From Mesorhizobium sp. M2D.F.Ca.ET.226.01.1.1 (GTDB taxonomy: Bacteria; Pseudomonadota; Alphaproteobacteria; Rhizobiales; Rhizobiaceae), in the NCBI RefSeq assembly GCF_004022705.2, contig NZ_RZOY02000005.1:372001-436000 (forward strand): a stretch of DNA of 64,000 nt, read 5' to 3'. Numbering within the stretch: the first letter of the stretch is position 1; the number at the start of each line of letters is the position of its first letter. The translations under genes were made by a program, and so were the position numbers. Below are positions 17,357 through 25,656 of the stretch, piece by piece. The notes beneath the pieces were generated by a model that saw only the letters and a program-made list of their open reading frames with translations, did no database searches and had not been told where the DNA came from.

Positions 17357-17980
17357 ATGAGCCGTTTCGGGCCGCGAGGACCGCGCCGGCGTTACGCGGC
17401 AAGCCCGCCGCGCAGCCTCTGGCGCAAGCTGCTGGACTACGGACTGGCTGCCCTTATCCTCGGACTGCTGATCCTGGTGGCAGCCAGACTCGATCGCTTT
17501 GAGAGGCGTACGGAGCAGGGCACTGCGATCATCAATGACGGCGATTCGATCACGCTCGGGGCCGAGCGCGTTCGCATGCGCGGTATCGATGCGCCGGAAT
17601 ATCTGCAGAACTGCCGGCAGAACGGCGCCGACTATGCCTGCGGCAAGCTGGCGCGGCAGTCGCTGGTCAAGCTCATCGGCGGCAGGCCGGTATCCTGTAG
17701 CGGTTGGCAGCGCGACCGCTACGGGCGGCTCCTCGGCGATTGCAGGGCAGGCGACACCGATCTCAACCGTGCCCAGGTGCAGGCTGGATGGGCGGTCGCC
17801 TTCGGCGATTTCGAGACCGAGGAAGCGGCGGCGAGAGCAGCCAAGGTCGGCATCTGGGCAGGCACTTTCGAGGAGCCGCGGGACTGGCGCGACAGCCATC
17901 ACGATGCGCCGGTCGAGCGCAAGCACGGCATGCTGGCCTCGGTCGGCGACGTGTTGCGCGAATTCATTCGCTTCTGGTGA
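17357..17980 (+). CDS. Membrane-anchored thermonuclease (SNase family)
   Basis: Protein of 207 residues. A basic N-terminus and one hydrophobic helix (about 28-46, YGLAALILGLLILVAARL) anchor a staphylococcal-nuclease fold outside the membrane. Active-site elements are visible: INDGDSITLG, RVRMRGIDAPEYLQ with the first Arg and Asp, and RDRYGRLLG with the second Arg. Four Cys (LQNC, YACG, VSCSG, GDCRA) may form disulfides, which fits a periplasmic location. Cleaves DNA or RNA in this family; the biological role here is unknown. Confidence 0.88.
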   Translation: MSRFGPRGPRRRYAASPPRSLWRKLLDYGLAALILGLLILVAARLDRFERRTEQGTAIINDGDSITLGAERVRMRGIDAPEYLQNCRQNGADYACGKLARQSLVKLIGGRPVSCSGWQRDRYGRLLGDCRAGDTDLNRAQVQAGWAVAFGDFETEEAAARAAKVGIWAGTFEEPRDWRDSHHDAPVERKHGMLASVGDVLREFIRFW

Positions 17981-18027
17981 TGGATGGAGCCGCGCCCTAT
18001 GATCGGCGAAGAAACCGGGAGGATGGA

Positions 18028-18639
18028 ATGAACCTGTTCGACGGCGGCCGAGCGCCCAATCCCAGACGTGTTCGCGTCTTCCTCGCCGAAAAGGGGCTGA
18101 CGGTTCCGCTGGTGCCTGTCGACATGGGCGCGCTGGAGCATCGCGGCGACGAAGTGGCGCGGCGCAACCCGCTGCGGCGGCTGCCGGTGCTCGAGCTCGA
18201 TGACGGCACCGTCATCACCGAATCGATCGCGATCTGCCGCTATTTCGAGGAATTGCACCCCGAGCCAGCGTTGTTCGGCAGGGGCGCGCTCGGCAAGGCA
18301 AAAGTCGAGATGTGGCAAAGACGCCTGGAGCTGAACCTCATGGTAAGCGTCGCCGCCGCGTTCCGGCACATCCATCCGGCGATGAAGGAGTGGGAAGTAC
18401 CGCAAATCCCGGAATGGGGCGAGGCCAACAAGCCGAAGGCGATCGAATTCCTGCATCTCCTCGACCAAGAACTGGCGCAGCGCGAATTCGCCGCCGGCGA
18501 TGACTATTCCGTCGCCGACATTACCGGCATGATCGCTATCGATTTCATGAAACCAGCCCGCATCAAGGTACCGGAGGAGTGCACTAATGTGCTGCGCTGG
18601 TATGCCGCCCTTACAAGCCGGCCGAGCGCATCGGCCTGA
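18028..18639 (+). CDS. Glutathione S-transferase family protein
   Basis: Protein of 203 residues starting at the ATG at 18028, preceded by GGGAGGA. N-terminal thioredoxin fold: MNLFDGGRAPNPRRVRVFLA, RNPLRRLPVLELDDGTVITE with the cis-Pro and the Glu-Ser-Ile glutathione motif (TESIAICRYFE). The C-terminal helical domain contains FAAGDDYSVADITGM, the conserved N-capping box. An Asn/Arg-type rather than Cys or Ser catalytic residue seems likely from the N-terminus. The substrate is unknown. Lies 48 bp after the thermonuclease gene in the same direction. Confidence 0.9.
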   Translation: MNLFDGGRAPNPRRVRVFLAEKGLTVPLVPVDMGALEHRGDEVARRNPLRRLPVLELDDGTVITESIAICRYFEELHPEPALFGRGALGKAKVEMWQRRLELNLMVSVAAAFRHIHPAMKEWEVPQIPEWGEANKPKAIEFLHLLDQELAQREFAAGDDYSVADITGMIAIDFMKPARIKVPEECTNVLRWYAALTSRPSASA

Positions 18640-18666
18640 ACGACGCTATTGGACAATCCGCCGGAT

Positions 18667-19284
18667 ATGAGCGAAGCGCTGGAGCGCCTTACCGCGAGGG
18701 TGCGGACCTGTCGCATTTGCGCGGACCATCCGATTGGTCGGCCGTTGCCGCATGAGCCTCGACCGGTGCTGAGACCGTCTTCGAGCGCGCGCATCCTGCT
18801 CGCCAGCCAGGCGCCGGGGACGAAAGTTCATATATCCGGCATGCCGTTCACCGACGCCTCGGGAGATCGCCTCAGAAGCTGGCTCGGCGTCAGCAGCGAA
18901 GAGTTCTACGACACCGAAAAATTCGCCATCGTGCCGATGGGCTTTTGTTTTCCCGGACAGGACGCCAAGGGCGGCGACCTGCCGCCGCGCCGCGAATGCG
19001 CGCCGGCCTGGCGGGCTCAGCTGATGGCGCTGATGCCGCAGATCGACCTGGTGCTGACCATCGGCGGCTACGCCCAGGCCTGGCATATGGGCACGACCCG
19101 TGGGGCGTCCTTGACGGACACCGTGAGGAACTGGCGCGCCGTCTGGGATGCGCCGGTCACTCCAAAAGTGCTGCCACTGCCGCATCCGTCGTGGCGGAAC
19201 ACCGGCTGGCTGAAGAAGAATCCCTGGTTTGAAATGGATTTGCTGCCCTTCCTGAGGTCGGAAATCCGCTATCGCATCAATTAG
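18667..19284 (+). CDS. Uracil-DNA glycosylase superfamily protein
   Basis: Protein of 205 residues starting at the ATG at 18667. A Cys pair (VRTCRIC) near the N-terminus is followed by the UDG-fold motif LLASQAPGTKVHISGMPF. Then come DASGDRLRSWLGVS, a central AIVPMGFCFPG strand with an unusual PRRECAPAWR stretch, and PLPHPSWRNTGW at the place of the second active-site loop. It may excise uracil or another base, but the four-Cys iron-sulfur set of families 4 and 5 is not obvious, so activity is uncertain. Only 27 bp after the GST gene and probably co-transcribed. Confidence 0.82.
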   Translation: MSEALERLTARVRTCRICADHPIGRPLPHEPRPVLRPSSSARILLASQAPGTKVHISGMPFTDASGDRLRSWLGVSSEEFYDTEKFAIVPMGFCFPGQDAKGGDLPPRRECAPAWRAQLMALMPQIDLVLTIGGYAQAWHMGTTRGASLTDTVRNWRAVWDAPVTPKVLPLPHPSWRNTGWLKKNPWFEMDLLPFLRSEIRYRIN

Positions 19285-19391
19285 CGATCTCGCAAGATAT
19301 CACTCGCTTTTGTGGCCTTTGGCAGAATTTCTTTCTTGTGAAAGGCTCCAATAAAAGGGATTATAGCCAAACTATTCCCCTGGAGCTTCCC

Positions 19392-19883
19392 ATGGATCGC
19401 CTTGATAGAAAAATTCTCCGCCTCCTGCAGGAGGACGCCACGCTGGCGGTCGCCGACGTCGCCAAGAAGGTCGGCCTGTCGACCACGCCGTGCTGGCGGC
19501 GCATCCAGAAGCTCGAGGAAGAGGGCGTCATCAAGCGGCGCGTCGCCATCCTCGACCATGAGAAGGTCAATGTGCGCGTCACCGTCTTCGTGTCGATCCG
19601 CACCAATTCGCACAGCCATGAATGGCTGCGTCGCTTCTCAGAGGTCATCCAGGAATTTCCGGAGGTGGTCGAGTTCTACCGCATGAGCGGCGACGTCGAT
19701 TACCTGCTGCGCGTGGTGGTGCCCGATATCGCCGCCTACGATGCCTTCTACAAGCGGCTGATCGCCAAGATCGAGATTCGCGACGTGTCGTCGTCCTTCG
19801 CCATGGAGCAGATCAAGTACACGACGGAAATTCCGCTCGACTACATGGTGCTGGATAAGGAGTCGGGCGCGAACGCTGCGTGA
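19392..19883 (+). CDS. Lrp/AsnC family transcriptional regulator
   Basis: Protein of 163 residues starting MDRLDRKILRLLQEDATLAV. The N-terminal helix-turn-helix (VADVAKKVGLSTTPCWRRIQ) is followed by the strand-rich RAM ligand domain: VTVFVSIRTN, RFSEVIQEFPEVVEFYRM, and the signature GDVDYLLRVVVPD. Such proteins form octamers and respond to amino acids. The frame is open 54 bases further upstream, but TGGAGCTTCCC before the ATG at 19392 is the better site. No transport or catabolic gene is adjacent on the plus strand, so its target is not evident. It may be autoregulated. Confidence 0.92.
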   Translation: MDRLDRKILRLLQEDATLAVADVAKKVGLSTTPCWRRIQKLEEEGVIKRRVAILDHEKVNVRVTVFVSIRTNSHSHEWLRRFSEVIQEFPEVVEFYRMSGDVDYLLRVVVPDIAAYDAFYKRLIAKIEIRDVSSSFAMEQIKYTTEIPLDYMVLDKESGANAA

Positions 19884-19913
19884 GCGATGGCGAGGTGGCT
19901 ATGAGCCCCCGGG

Positions 19914-20114
19914 TTACTCTCGGCGGTCTCGCTTTTCACGAAATTTCAAAAAATACCCAAACGCGATATCGGCAAGAATGACGGACGCCGCCACATAGAA
20001 GAAATACTTCTGGTAGTGACTGTGTATGAAGTTAAATATACGGAGCCCGACAAAGGCACTGGCAAACCATATTAAGGGGCGAGGGCCAAATGATTTCCGA
20101 AAAAGCTGCAGCAT
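19914..20114 (-). CDS. Small AT-rich membrane protein (uncertain)
   Basis: A 66-residue frame from the ATG at 20114. It can be extended to 20228 with a Cys- and Gln-rich leader that I consider unlikely. There are two hydrophobic helices (PLIWFASAFVGLRIFNFI and YFFYVAASVILADIAFGYFL) and a charged tail (KFREKRDRRE), so an inner-membrane protein is plausible. Base composition is clearly more AT-rich than the genes on both sides, suggesting recent acquisition. The ribosome binding site is poor. No family recognised. Confidence 0.4.
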   Translation of the reverse strand: MLQLFRKSFGPRPLIWFASAFVGLRIFNFIHSHYQKYFFYVAASVILADIAFGYFLKFREKRDRRE

Positions 20115-20234
20115 GAAATTGCCATCGGCCTGCTGAAAATTTCGCTCGCCGAGCTTATCGTCGCACTTTTGGAATTGCAACTTATTGTGGCATATGCCTC
20201 GCGGATATCTCTGGCGTAGTTGTTGCAATTACGC

Positions 20235-20807
20235 TTAGTTCTTCTTCTTGTTGAGGAAACTCCACGGCGAGTTAACCGGTAGGGTGACCGTGTCCGGCAC
20301 GGTGTCGACGCTCGCTACCTCCGCCTTGCGCACGGTATAGCCAGACTGGACGATCGAGACGCCGTCGAGAATGAAGAGCTGACTCTTCTCCAGGCCGGGC
20401 TTCAGCACGCCGGTGACGGCGACCGGCTCATAGGCCTCTTTCATCGTGTAGGGACGCGCCGGCGTGACCAGCACAATCTGGTTCGGCGGCGGTGTCGGCA
20501 TGTGGCTGCAGGCGCCTGCCCACGGCACCAGCAGGAATTGGTAGACAAGGTCGCCATCGCGGTCGACCGGCAATGCATAGCCGGCTAATTGTATCGTCTT
20601 GTGCTGAAGATTGAACGACAGAGTCTCGCCGCGGTCGGGCAGTTTTGCCGCGATCATCGGCAGGTTCGCGTCCTCGGCAATCGCCTGCGTAGCGGGCCGC
20701 AGATCCTTCCAGAGGATATGCGCAACATCGGCCGCGGCATCGGCTCCGGTGGCGGCGAGGAGGAGCGCGGCTGTCAGGGTCGCGCATGATTTGAAACGCT
20801 TGATCAT
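20235..20807 (-). CDS. DUF3299 periplasmic protein
   Basis: Protein of 190 residues with a signal peptide (KSCATLTAALLLAATGADAA). The mature part contains LAGYALPVDRDGDLVYQFLL, PWAGACSHMPTPPPNQIV and VTGVLKPGLEK, the pattern of DUF3299, which is often found with lipoprotein or ABC-type export genes and has an OB-like fold. The Cys-His in ACSHMPTPP is the most conserved point and could bind a metal. Function unknown. No partner gene adjoins it here. Confidence 0.85.
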   Translation of the reverse strand: MIKRFKSCATLTAALLLAATGADAAADVAHILWKDLRPATQAIAEDANLPMIAAKLPDRGETLSFNLQHKTIQLAGYALPVDRDGDLVYQFLLVPWAGACSHMPTPPPNQIVLVTPARPYTMKEAYEPVAVTGVLKPGLEKSQLFILDGVSIVQSGYTVRKAEVASVDTVPDTVTLPVNSPWSFLNKKKN

Positions 20808-20871
20808 GGTCGCTCCATCCTCCGCCGGCTGATTTGCGGAATCGAGTCAAAGCGTCGTGACCGATCCGGGT

Positions 20872-21450
20872 TCATCGGCTGAGCCGCATCACATGCCGGC
20901 GCGTACCGGCGGTGCCGACCTCACGAAAACCCCGCGCGACGAACATCTCGCGAAATCCCATGAAGCGATAGCTTGGCGCAGCCTCGTCGACGGGATAGGC
21001 CTCGACGATGCGAGCACCTTTGGCGAAAGCATGATCGATCGCGGCATCGAGCAGGGGGGACGCCAGTCTGCGGCCGCGCAGAGCCCTCGGGACATAGAAG
21101 CAAACGATCGACCATATGCCGGTCTCGCTGTCGTCCTGCTGCTTCGACAGTTTCCGGTAGGTCTCGCGCGGCGCGACCGAGCACCAGCCGGCAGGCTTAC
21201 CGTTCAACTCCGCGATGATGCCCACGGGAGTGCCGGCATCGATGCGCGCCATCATCATACGCTTCTTCTCGTCATTCTCAATGTGCTCGCGGCTGGAGTG
21301 GCGCCAGGCCATGCACCAGCAATATTTCGGCGCGCCGGGCTGTTCGAACAGGTCTTCGAAATGGCCACGCGTGTCTCGCGTCACCTCGACGAAGCGGATG
21401 CCGGCAAGGTCAAGTTTCTGCGGCGGCGAGCCTTGCGAGTTGTTTGGCAT
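20872..21450 (-). CDS. GNAT family N-acetyltransferase
   Basis: Protein of 192 residues. The acetyl-CoA fold is indicated by PVGIIAELNGKPAGWCSVAP (strands 2-4), WSIVCFYVPRALRGRRLASP with the RxxGxx-type loop (RGRRLA) and the following helix LLDAAIDHAFAKGARIVEAY. The N-terminal YCWCMAWR is a family feature of this GNAT subgroup. The acceptor is unknown. The start overlaps the end of the DNA alkylation repair gene by 41 bp, which indicates co-transcription and possible coupling. Confidence 0.85.
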   Translation of the reverse strand: MPNNSQGSPPQKLDLAGIRFVEVTRDTRGHFEDLFEQPGAPKYCWCMAWRHSSREHIENDEKKRMMMARIDAGTPVGIIAELNGKPAGWCSVAPRETYRKLSKQQDDSETGIWSIVCFYVPRALRGRRLASPLLDAAIDHAFAKGARIVEAYPVDEAAPSYRFMGFREMFVARGFREVGTAGTRRHVMRLSR

Positions 21451-22114
21451 CCGTCAGTTCCTTCACCGCATCCTTGCCGATCCAACGCGCCGTCCTATCG
21501 GACGATGCCGCCAATCTCTCCGCCAGCGCAAGGGCAGGGGCGTGCAAGCTCATCGAGCGCTTGCCGATCTGCCGTAGCGCCCAATTGATCGCCTTGCGGA
21601 CGAAATTGCGCGGATCGCGGGCATGTTTCTCGATAAGCGGCAGACAGGCAAGGAAGGTCGCGTCCGGCTCTTTCTTCAGATGCACCGCGCTCCAGGCAAG
21701 CATGGCAAAGGCGGTGCGGCGGACGAATTCGCGTTCGTCTTCAGCGAATTCGTCGATCAGATCGCGCCAAAACGGTGTTTCGGCAAATAGGTCGGCAACA
21801 GTGTCGACGATCTCCCAGCTGTCGAAATCCGCGGCCCAGCGCCGGCATATGGCGATGTCGACCTTCTTCGGCTCGCCGGTGAAGGCGGCCATGAGTCGCG
21901 CTTCGCGGATGCCGCTGTCCCACAGCAGCAACGACCGTCCGTGGTTCTTTTTCAGCCTGCGCGCCAGCGGCCGCAATTGCGAATTGCCGACGCCAAGCGC
22001 ATTTGCGGTGTTGATGCCGAAACGCGCCATGCCTGCACGGTTCTCCTCCGTGCCGATCGAGCGCAAATGCGTGACGATATCGTCAGCGCTCCAACTCGGA
22101 TCGGGCAGGGGCAT
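21410..22114 (-). CDS. DNA alkylation repair (AlkD-like HEAT-repeat) protein
   Basis: Protein of 234 residues predicted to be all helical. Motifs of the AlkD family are visible: GIGTEEN-like opening (LRSIGTEENRAGMARFGIN), SWEIVDTVADLF, REFVRRTAFAMLAWSAVHLK and NFVRKAINWALRQIGKRSM. AlkD excises N3- and N7-alkylpurines without base flipping; the Trp/Asp residues that contact the lesion would be SWEIVD and NWALRQ. Starts 8 bp after the dehydrogenase stop and overlaps the GNAT gene, so it sits in the middle of a minus-strand operon. Confidence 0.88.
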   Translation of the reverse strand: MPLPDPSWSADDIVTHLRSIGTEENRAGMARFGINTANALGVGNSQLRPLARRLKKNHGRSLLLWDSGIREARLMAAFTGEPKKVDIAICRRWAADFDSWEIVDTVADLFAETPFWRDLIDEFAEDEREFVRRTAFAMLAWSAVHLKKEPDATFLACLPLIEKHARDPRNFVRKAINWALRQIGKRSMSLHAPALALAERLAASSDRTARWIGKDAVKELTDAKQLARLAAAET

Positions 22115-22122
22115 CGTGATGC

Positions 22123-22992
22123 TTAGCGCTCCAGGCGCGCAAGCAGCGAGGACGTGTCCCAGCGCTTGCCGCCCATGTCCTGCACATCCTTGTAGAACTG
22201 GTCGATAAGCGCCGTGATCGGCAGCTTGGCGCCGTTGCGGTTGGCCTCGGCCAGGCAGATGCCGAGGTCCTTACGCATCCAGTCGACGGCGAAGCCGAAA
22301 TCATATTTGCCGGCATTCATCGTCTTGTGGCGATTCTCCATCTGCCAGGAGCCGGCGGCGCCCTTGGAGATCACCTCAACAACCTTTTCGATGTCAAGGC
22401 CGGCCTTCTTGCCGAAATGGATGCCTTCGGCCAGCCCCTGGACGAGGCCCGCGATGCAGATTTGGTTGATCATTTTGGTCAGTTGGCCGGCGCCGGCCGA
22501 TCCCATCAACCCGACCATGCGGGCGTAGGCGTCGATGACGGGCCTCGCCTTGTCGAAGGCCGACTGCTCGCCGCCAACCATGACGGTCAGCACGCCGTTT
22601 TCTGCGCCGGCCTGGCCGCCCGATACCGGCGCGTCGAGGAAGAAGAAGCCGGATTTGCGCGCGGCTTCGTCGAGCTCGCGCGCGACCTCTGCCGAGGCGG
22701 TGGTGTTGTCGATGAAGACGGCGCCCTTCTTCATCGCGGCGAAGGCGCCGTTCGCACCTGTGGTCACCGAGCGCAAATCATCGTCGTTGCCGACACACGA
22801 GAAGACGAAGTCCTTGCCCTCGGCTGCTTCAGCCGGCGTCAGCGCCAGTCTGCCGCCATGCTGGGCCACCCACTGCTCGGCCTTGGCCTTGGTACGGTTA
22901 TAGACGGTGACGTCGTGGCCGCCCTTGTTCCTGAGATGCCCGGCCATCGGGTAGCCCATGACGCCAAGACCGAGAAATGCAACCGAAGCCAT
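22123..22992 (-). CDS. Beta-hydroxyacid dehydrogenase (3-hydroxyisobutyrate dehydrogenase type)
   Basis: NAD(P)-dependent oxidoreductase of 289 residues. It has the N-terminal Rossmann motif VAFLGLGVMGYPMAGHL, the substrate-binding loop DAPVSGGQAGAENGVLTVMV, and KMINQICIAGLVQGLAEGI with the catalytic Lys region (GQLTKMINQ). Substrates in this family include 3-hydroxyisobutyrate, tartronate semialdehyde and related acids; the sequence alone does not decide. The frame remains open far upstream, but that part is the shadow of the transporter gene. The ATG at 22992 opens the protein correctly (MASVAFLG). It lies 110 bp after an amino-acid permease gene in the same direction. Confidence 0.88.
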   Translation of the reverse strand: MASVAFLGLGVMGYPMAGHLRNKGGHDVTVYNRTKAKAEQWVAQHGGRLALTPAEAAEGKDFVFSCVGNDDDLRSVTTGANGAFAAMKKGAVFIDNTTASAEVARELDEAARKSGFFFLDAPVSGGQAGAENGVLTVMVGGEQSAFDKARPVIDAYARMVGLMGSAGAGQLTKMINQICIAGLVQGLAEGIHFGKKAGLDIEKVVEVISKGAAGSWQMENRHKTMNAGKYDFGFAVDWMRKDLGICLAEANRNGAKLPITALIDQFYKDVQDMGGKRWDTSSLLARLER

Positions 22993-23102
22993 AGACCTGC
23001 CTTCCAACAAAACAGAGATTTCAGTGCCGGAACGTCTAGGCCATGCAGCGAATTCGTCAAGGCGCGGCAGCCCGCATCGACTGGCACAGACCTGTCCGGC
23101 TT

Positions 23103-23927
23103 CTAGCGATGCAGGTGGATGGTGATCCGGCGCTCGATCCATTCGACGCCGTGGCGCAAGATCTCGACCATCACCAGATAGACGATCGCCACCCAGATAT
23201 AGGCCTGGATGTCGAAGGATTTCGCGTAGGCGAGCTTGGCGTTGCCCATCAGGTCGTAGACCGTGATGATGGCGACGATGGCCGAGGCCTTGATCATCAG
23301 GATGAGCTCGTTGCCGTAGGGCCTGAGCGCGACGATGATCGCCTGCGGCAGCACCACTTTGCGCAGGGTCTGTAGTTTGTGCAGGCCGAGCGAGGCCGCA
23401 CCTTCCCATTGGCCGCGCGGCACGCTTTCGATGGCGCCGCGCAGGATTTCGGCCTGATAGGCGGCGGTGTTGAGTGAGAAGGCGAAGACGCCGCAGTAGA
23501 AGGCTTCGCGGAAGAACCACCACAGCCCGACCGTTTCCAGTTCGGGCCGGAACGAGCCGATGCCGTAATAGACAAGGTAGGTCTGCACGAGCAGCGGCGT
23601 GCCGCGGAAGAAATAGACATAGCAATAGGCAAGCCCGGACAGGATCCGGTTCCTCGACATGCGGCCATAGGCGACCGGCAGCGAGAAGATGGCGCCGAGG
23701 ATCATTGAAATGCTCACCAGCGACAGGGTGGTTCCCAGGCCCTGCAGATAGGCCGGCGCGTAACGGGCGAAGAACTCGGGATTCCAAGCGTAGATGAGAT
23801 AGGCAACAATGCCGAGACCGAAGAGGATCCATACGCCGACCAGCGCATAGCCGACGATGCGTGCGCGCGGCCAGCCGCGCGCCAGGGGCGGCGGCTTGTC
23901 TACGACGACAGCCTGGCTGACGCTCAT
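23103..23927 (-). CDS. Polar amino-acid ABC transporter permease (second subunit)
   Basis: Inner-membrane permease of 274 residues. After a short cytoplasmic N-terminus there are about five helices (ALVGVWILFGLGIVAYLIY, LGTTLSLVSISMILGAIFSL and so on). The EAA loop that docks the ATPase reads GAASLGLHKLQTLRKVVLPQ. The sequence YFFRGTPLLVQTYLVYYGIG is typical of the His/Arg/Gln transporter family. The start at 23927 overlaps the stop of the first permease gene (ATGA), so the two are coupled. The partner ATPase is not in this window. Confidence 0.92.
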   Translation of the reverse strand: MSVSQAVVVDKPPPLARGWPRARIVGYALVGVWILFGLGIVAYLIYAWNPEFFARYAPAYLQGLGTTLSLVSISMILGAIFSLPVAYGRMSRNRILSGLAYCYVYFFRGTPLLVQTYLVYYGIGSFRPELETVGLWWFFREAFYCGVFAFSLNTAAYQAEILRGAIESVPRGQWEGAASLGLHKLQTLRKVVLPQAIIVALRPYGNELILMIKASAIVAIITVYDLMGNAKLAYAKSFDIQAYIWVAIVYLVMVEILRHGVEWIERRITIHLHR

Positions 23928-24640
23928 CGCACCGCCCTCCGTCCGAGACGTTGCAGGATGTAGCCGGTGGCGATCGAAGACAGGATGGCCAGCGCCAGGA
24001 AGATCAGCGCCGCCACGCTGTAGAACAGGAAGGCATGCTTGGTGACGCGCGCCGCCACGCCCGATTGGCGTAGCGTTTCGGCGAGGTTGACGACCGAAAC
24101 CAGGGAGGTGTCCTTGAGCAGGCTCAGCCAGCAGTTCTCGAGGCCGGGGAAGGCAATGCGGATCAGCTGCGGCAGAATGATCAGCCGCATCGTCTGCCAT
24201 TTCGACAGGCCGATGGCGTAGCCGCCTTCATACTGGCCTTTGGGAATGGCACGGAACGCCGAGAGGAAGACCTCGCTGGCATAGGACGAGAAGATCAGCG
24301 ACAGCACGATCATGCCGGCGATGAAGCTGTTGACGTCGATGGTCGCGGCCGGATTGAACAGACGCACGACATATTGCAGCAGAAGCGGCATGCCGAAGAA
24401 GAACAGGAACAGCGTCACCAGTTCCGGCAGACCGCGAAAAACAGTGGTGTAGATGTTTGCGGCGAGCCGCAACGAGGGCTCTTCATGCTGCTTGGCGAAG
24501 GCGACGAAAAAGCCGATCGTCAGGCCGATCGGCAGTGTGGCAAGCGCCAGCACGATGGTGACCACAACGCCAGACGCAATGTCGTCACTCCAGCCATCCG
24601 GTCCCCAGCTGAGAAGTGTCCAAATGCTTTGGGCCGGCAT
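23924..24640 (-). CDS. Polar amino-acid ABC transporter permease (first subunit)
   Basis: Inner-membrane permease of 238 residues with helices at ~22-46, ~60-75, ~88-110 and two more towards the C-terminus. The EAA motif is GGYAIGLSKWQTMRLIILPQ, and VFRGLPELVTLFLFFFG marks the His/Arg/Gln family. Follows the binding-protein gene by 78 bp, across a strong hairpin that probably lowers its expression relative to the binding protein. Ends in an ATGA overlap with the second permease gene. Confidence 0.92.
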   Translation of the reverse strand: MPAQSIWTLLSWGPDGWSDDIASGVVVTIVLALATLPIGLTIGFFVAFAKQHEEPSLRLAANIYTTVFRGLPELVTLFLFFFGMPLLLQYVVRLFNPAATIDVNSFIAGMIVLSLIFSSYASEVFLSAFRAIPKGQYEGGYAIGLSKWQTMRLIILPQLIRIAFPGLENCWLSLLKDTSLVSVVNLAETLRQSGVAARVTKHAFLFYSVAALIFLALAILSSIATGYILQRLGRRAVR

Positions 24641-24678
24641 TGACGGGTCGTGTCTCCGTGGCGATCCCGGAAGGAGAA

Positions 24679-24708
24679 AAGGGCGGCGAGGGGTGCCCCA
24701 CCGCCCTT
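24679..24708 (-). terminator. Hairpin between binding protein and permease genes
   Basis: On the minus strand AAGGGCGG and CCGCCCTT pair around a 14-base loop, followed by TTCTCC. The hairpin lies just after the binding-protein stop, in the 78 bp before the first permease. It likely protects the upstream message or terminates part of the transcripts, so that more binding protein than permease is made, as is common in such operons. Confidence 0.65.
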
Positions 24709-24718
24709 GGCTGACTTA

Positions 24719-25504
24719 TCAGGATTCGGCGCCGTAGACGTCGAACTTGAAGTACTTGTCGTTGATTTCCTTGTACTTTCCGTTCTTGCGGATGGTGTCG
24801 ATCGCTTCGTTCAGCTTGTTGACCAGATCGGTCTCGCCCTTGCGTACGGCAATGCCGGCGCCCGGTCCGAAGATCTCGACCGGCTGCGGTGAGGGCTGGC
24901 CGAGGATCTTGCAGCAGGCGCCGTCCGGCGAATCCAGCCATTGCTGCAGCACGACGATGTCGTCCTCGATGGCGTCGAGGCGGCCATTGGCGAGGTCGGC
25001 CTGCTCCTCGGGGCTGCTCGGATAACCCTTGATGGTGCTGTCGGTGTAGGTCTTCGAGGCATAGTTGTAGTGCGTGGTCGTGGTGGCGACGCCGATGTTC
25101 TTGCCGGCGAGGTCTTCCTTGGTCACGCCCTTGAGCGGCGAATCCTTCGGCACGGCGATGGCCGACGGGGTGTTGTAGTATTTGTGGGTGAAGTCGACCT
25201 TTTGCTGACGCTCGGGCGTGATCGACATCGAGGCGACGATGGCGTCGAACTTGCCGGCCTGCAGCGCCGGGATGATGCCGTCCCAATCCTGCGCGACGAA
25301 GGTGCACTTCACCTTCATTTCGTCGCAGAGCGCCTTGGCGATGTCGATGTCGAAGCCGACCAGCTGGCCGTCCGAGGTCAGGTTGTTGAAGGGCGGGTAC
25401 GCGCCTTCGGTGCCGATCCTCAGGGTCTTTTCCTGAGCCTGGGCGGCGCCGAGTGTCAGCAGCGCGGCCGAAGCGGCAAGCGCGATACGCAGTGCAATAC
25501 GCAT
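24719..25504 (-). CDS. Periplasmic polar amino-acid binding protein
   Basis: Substrate-binding protein of 261 residues with a signal peptide (LRIALAASAALLTLGAAQAQ). Family 3 solute-binding motifs: LRIGTEGAYPPFNNL at the mature N-terminus, GFDIDIAKALCDEMKVKC with the DID signature, DGIIPALQAGKFDAIVASMS, and ITPERQQKVDFTHKYY. Close in style to lysine/arginine/ornithine and octopine/nopaline binding proteins. The cysteine pair (CDEMKVKC) should form a disulfide. First gene of the importer operon (binding protein, permease, permease); the ATPase must be encoded elsewhere. Confidence 0.92.
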   Translation of the reverse strand: MRIALRIALAASAALLTLGAAQAQEKTLRIGTEGAYPPFNNLTSDGQLVGFDIDIAKALCDEMKVKCTFVAQDWDGIIPALQAGKFDAIVASMSITPERQQKVDFTHKYYNTPSAIAVPKDSPLKGVTKEDLAGKNIGVATTTTHYNYASKTYTDSTIKGYPSSPEEQADLANGRLDAIEDDIVVLQQWLDSPDGACCKILGQPSPQPVEIFGPGAGIAVRKGETDLVNKLNEAIDTIRKNGKYKEINDKYFKFDVYGAES

Positions 25505-25656
25505 GATAATCCTCTCATATTGTCATGGCCGCTGTCCCGTGCGGCTCTTGTGGGCGGTCGTTTCCCGACCGTCCGCTGGAGCGGATACTCCCACTCTTTG
25601 CGAGAAAAAAGCAACTGCAAATCAACGGCAAACGACAATCGCCATCTGCCGCAACG

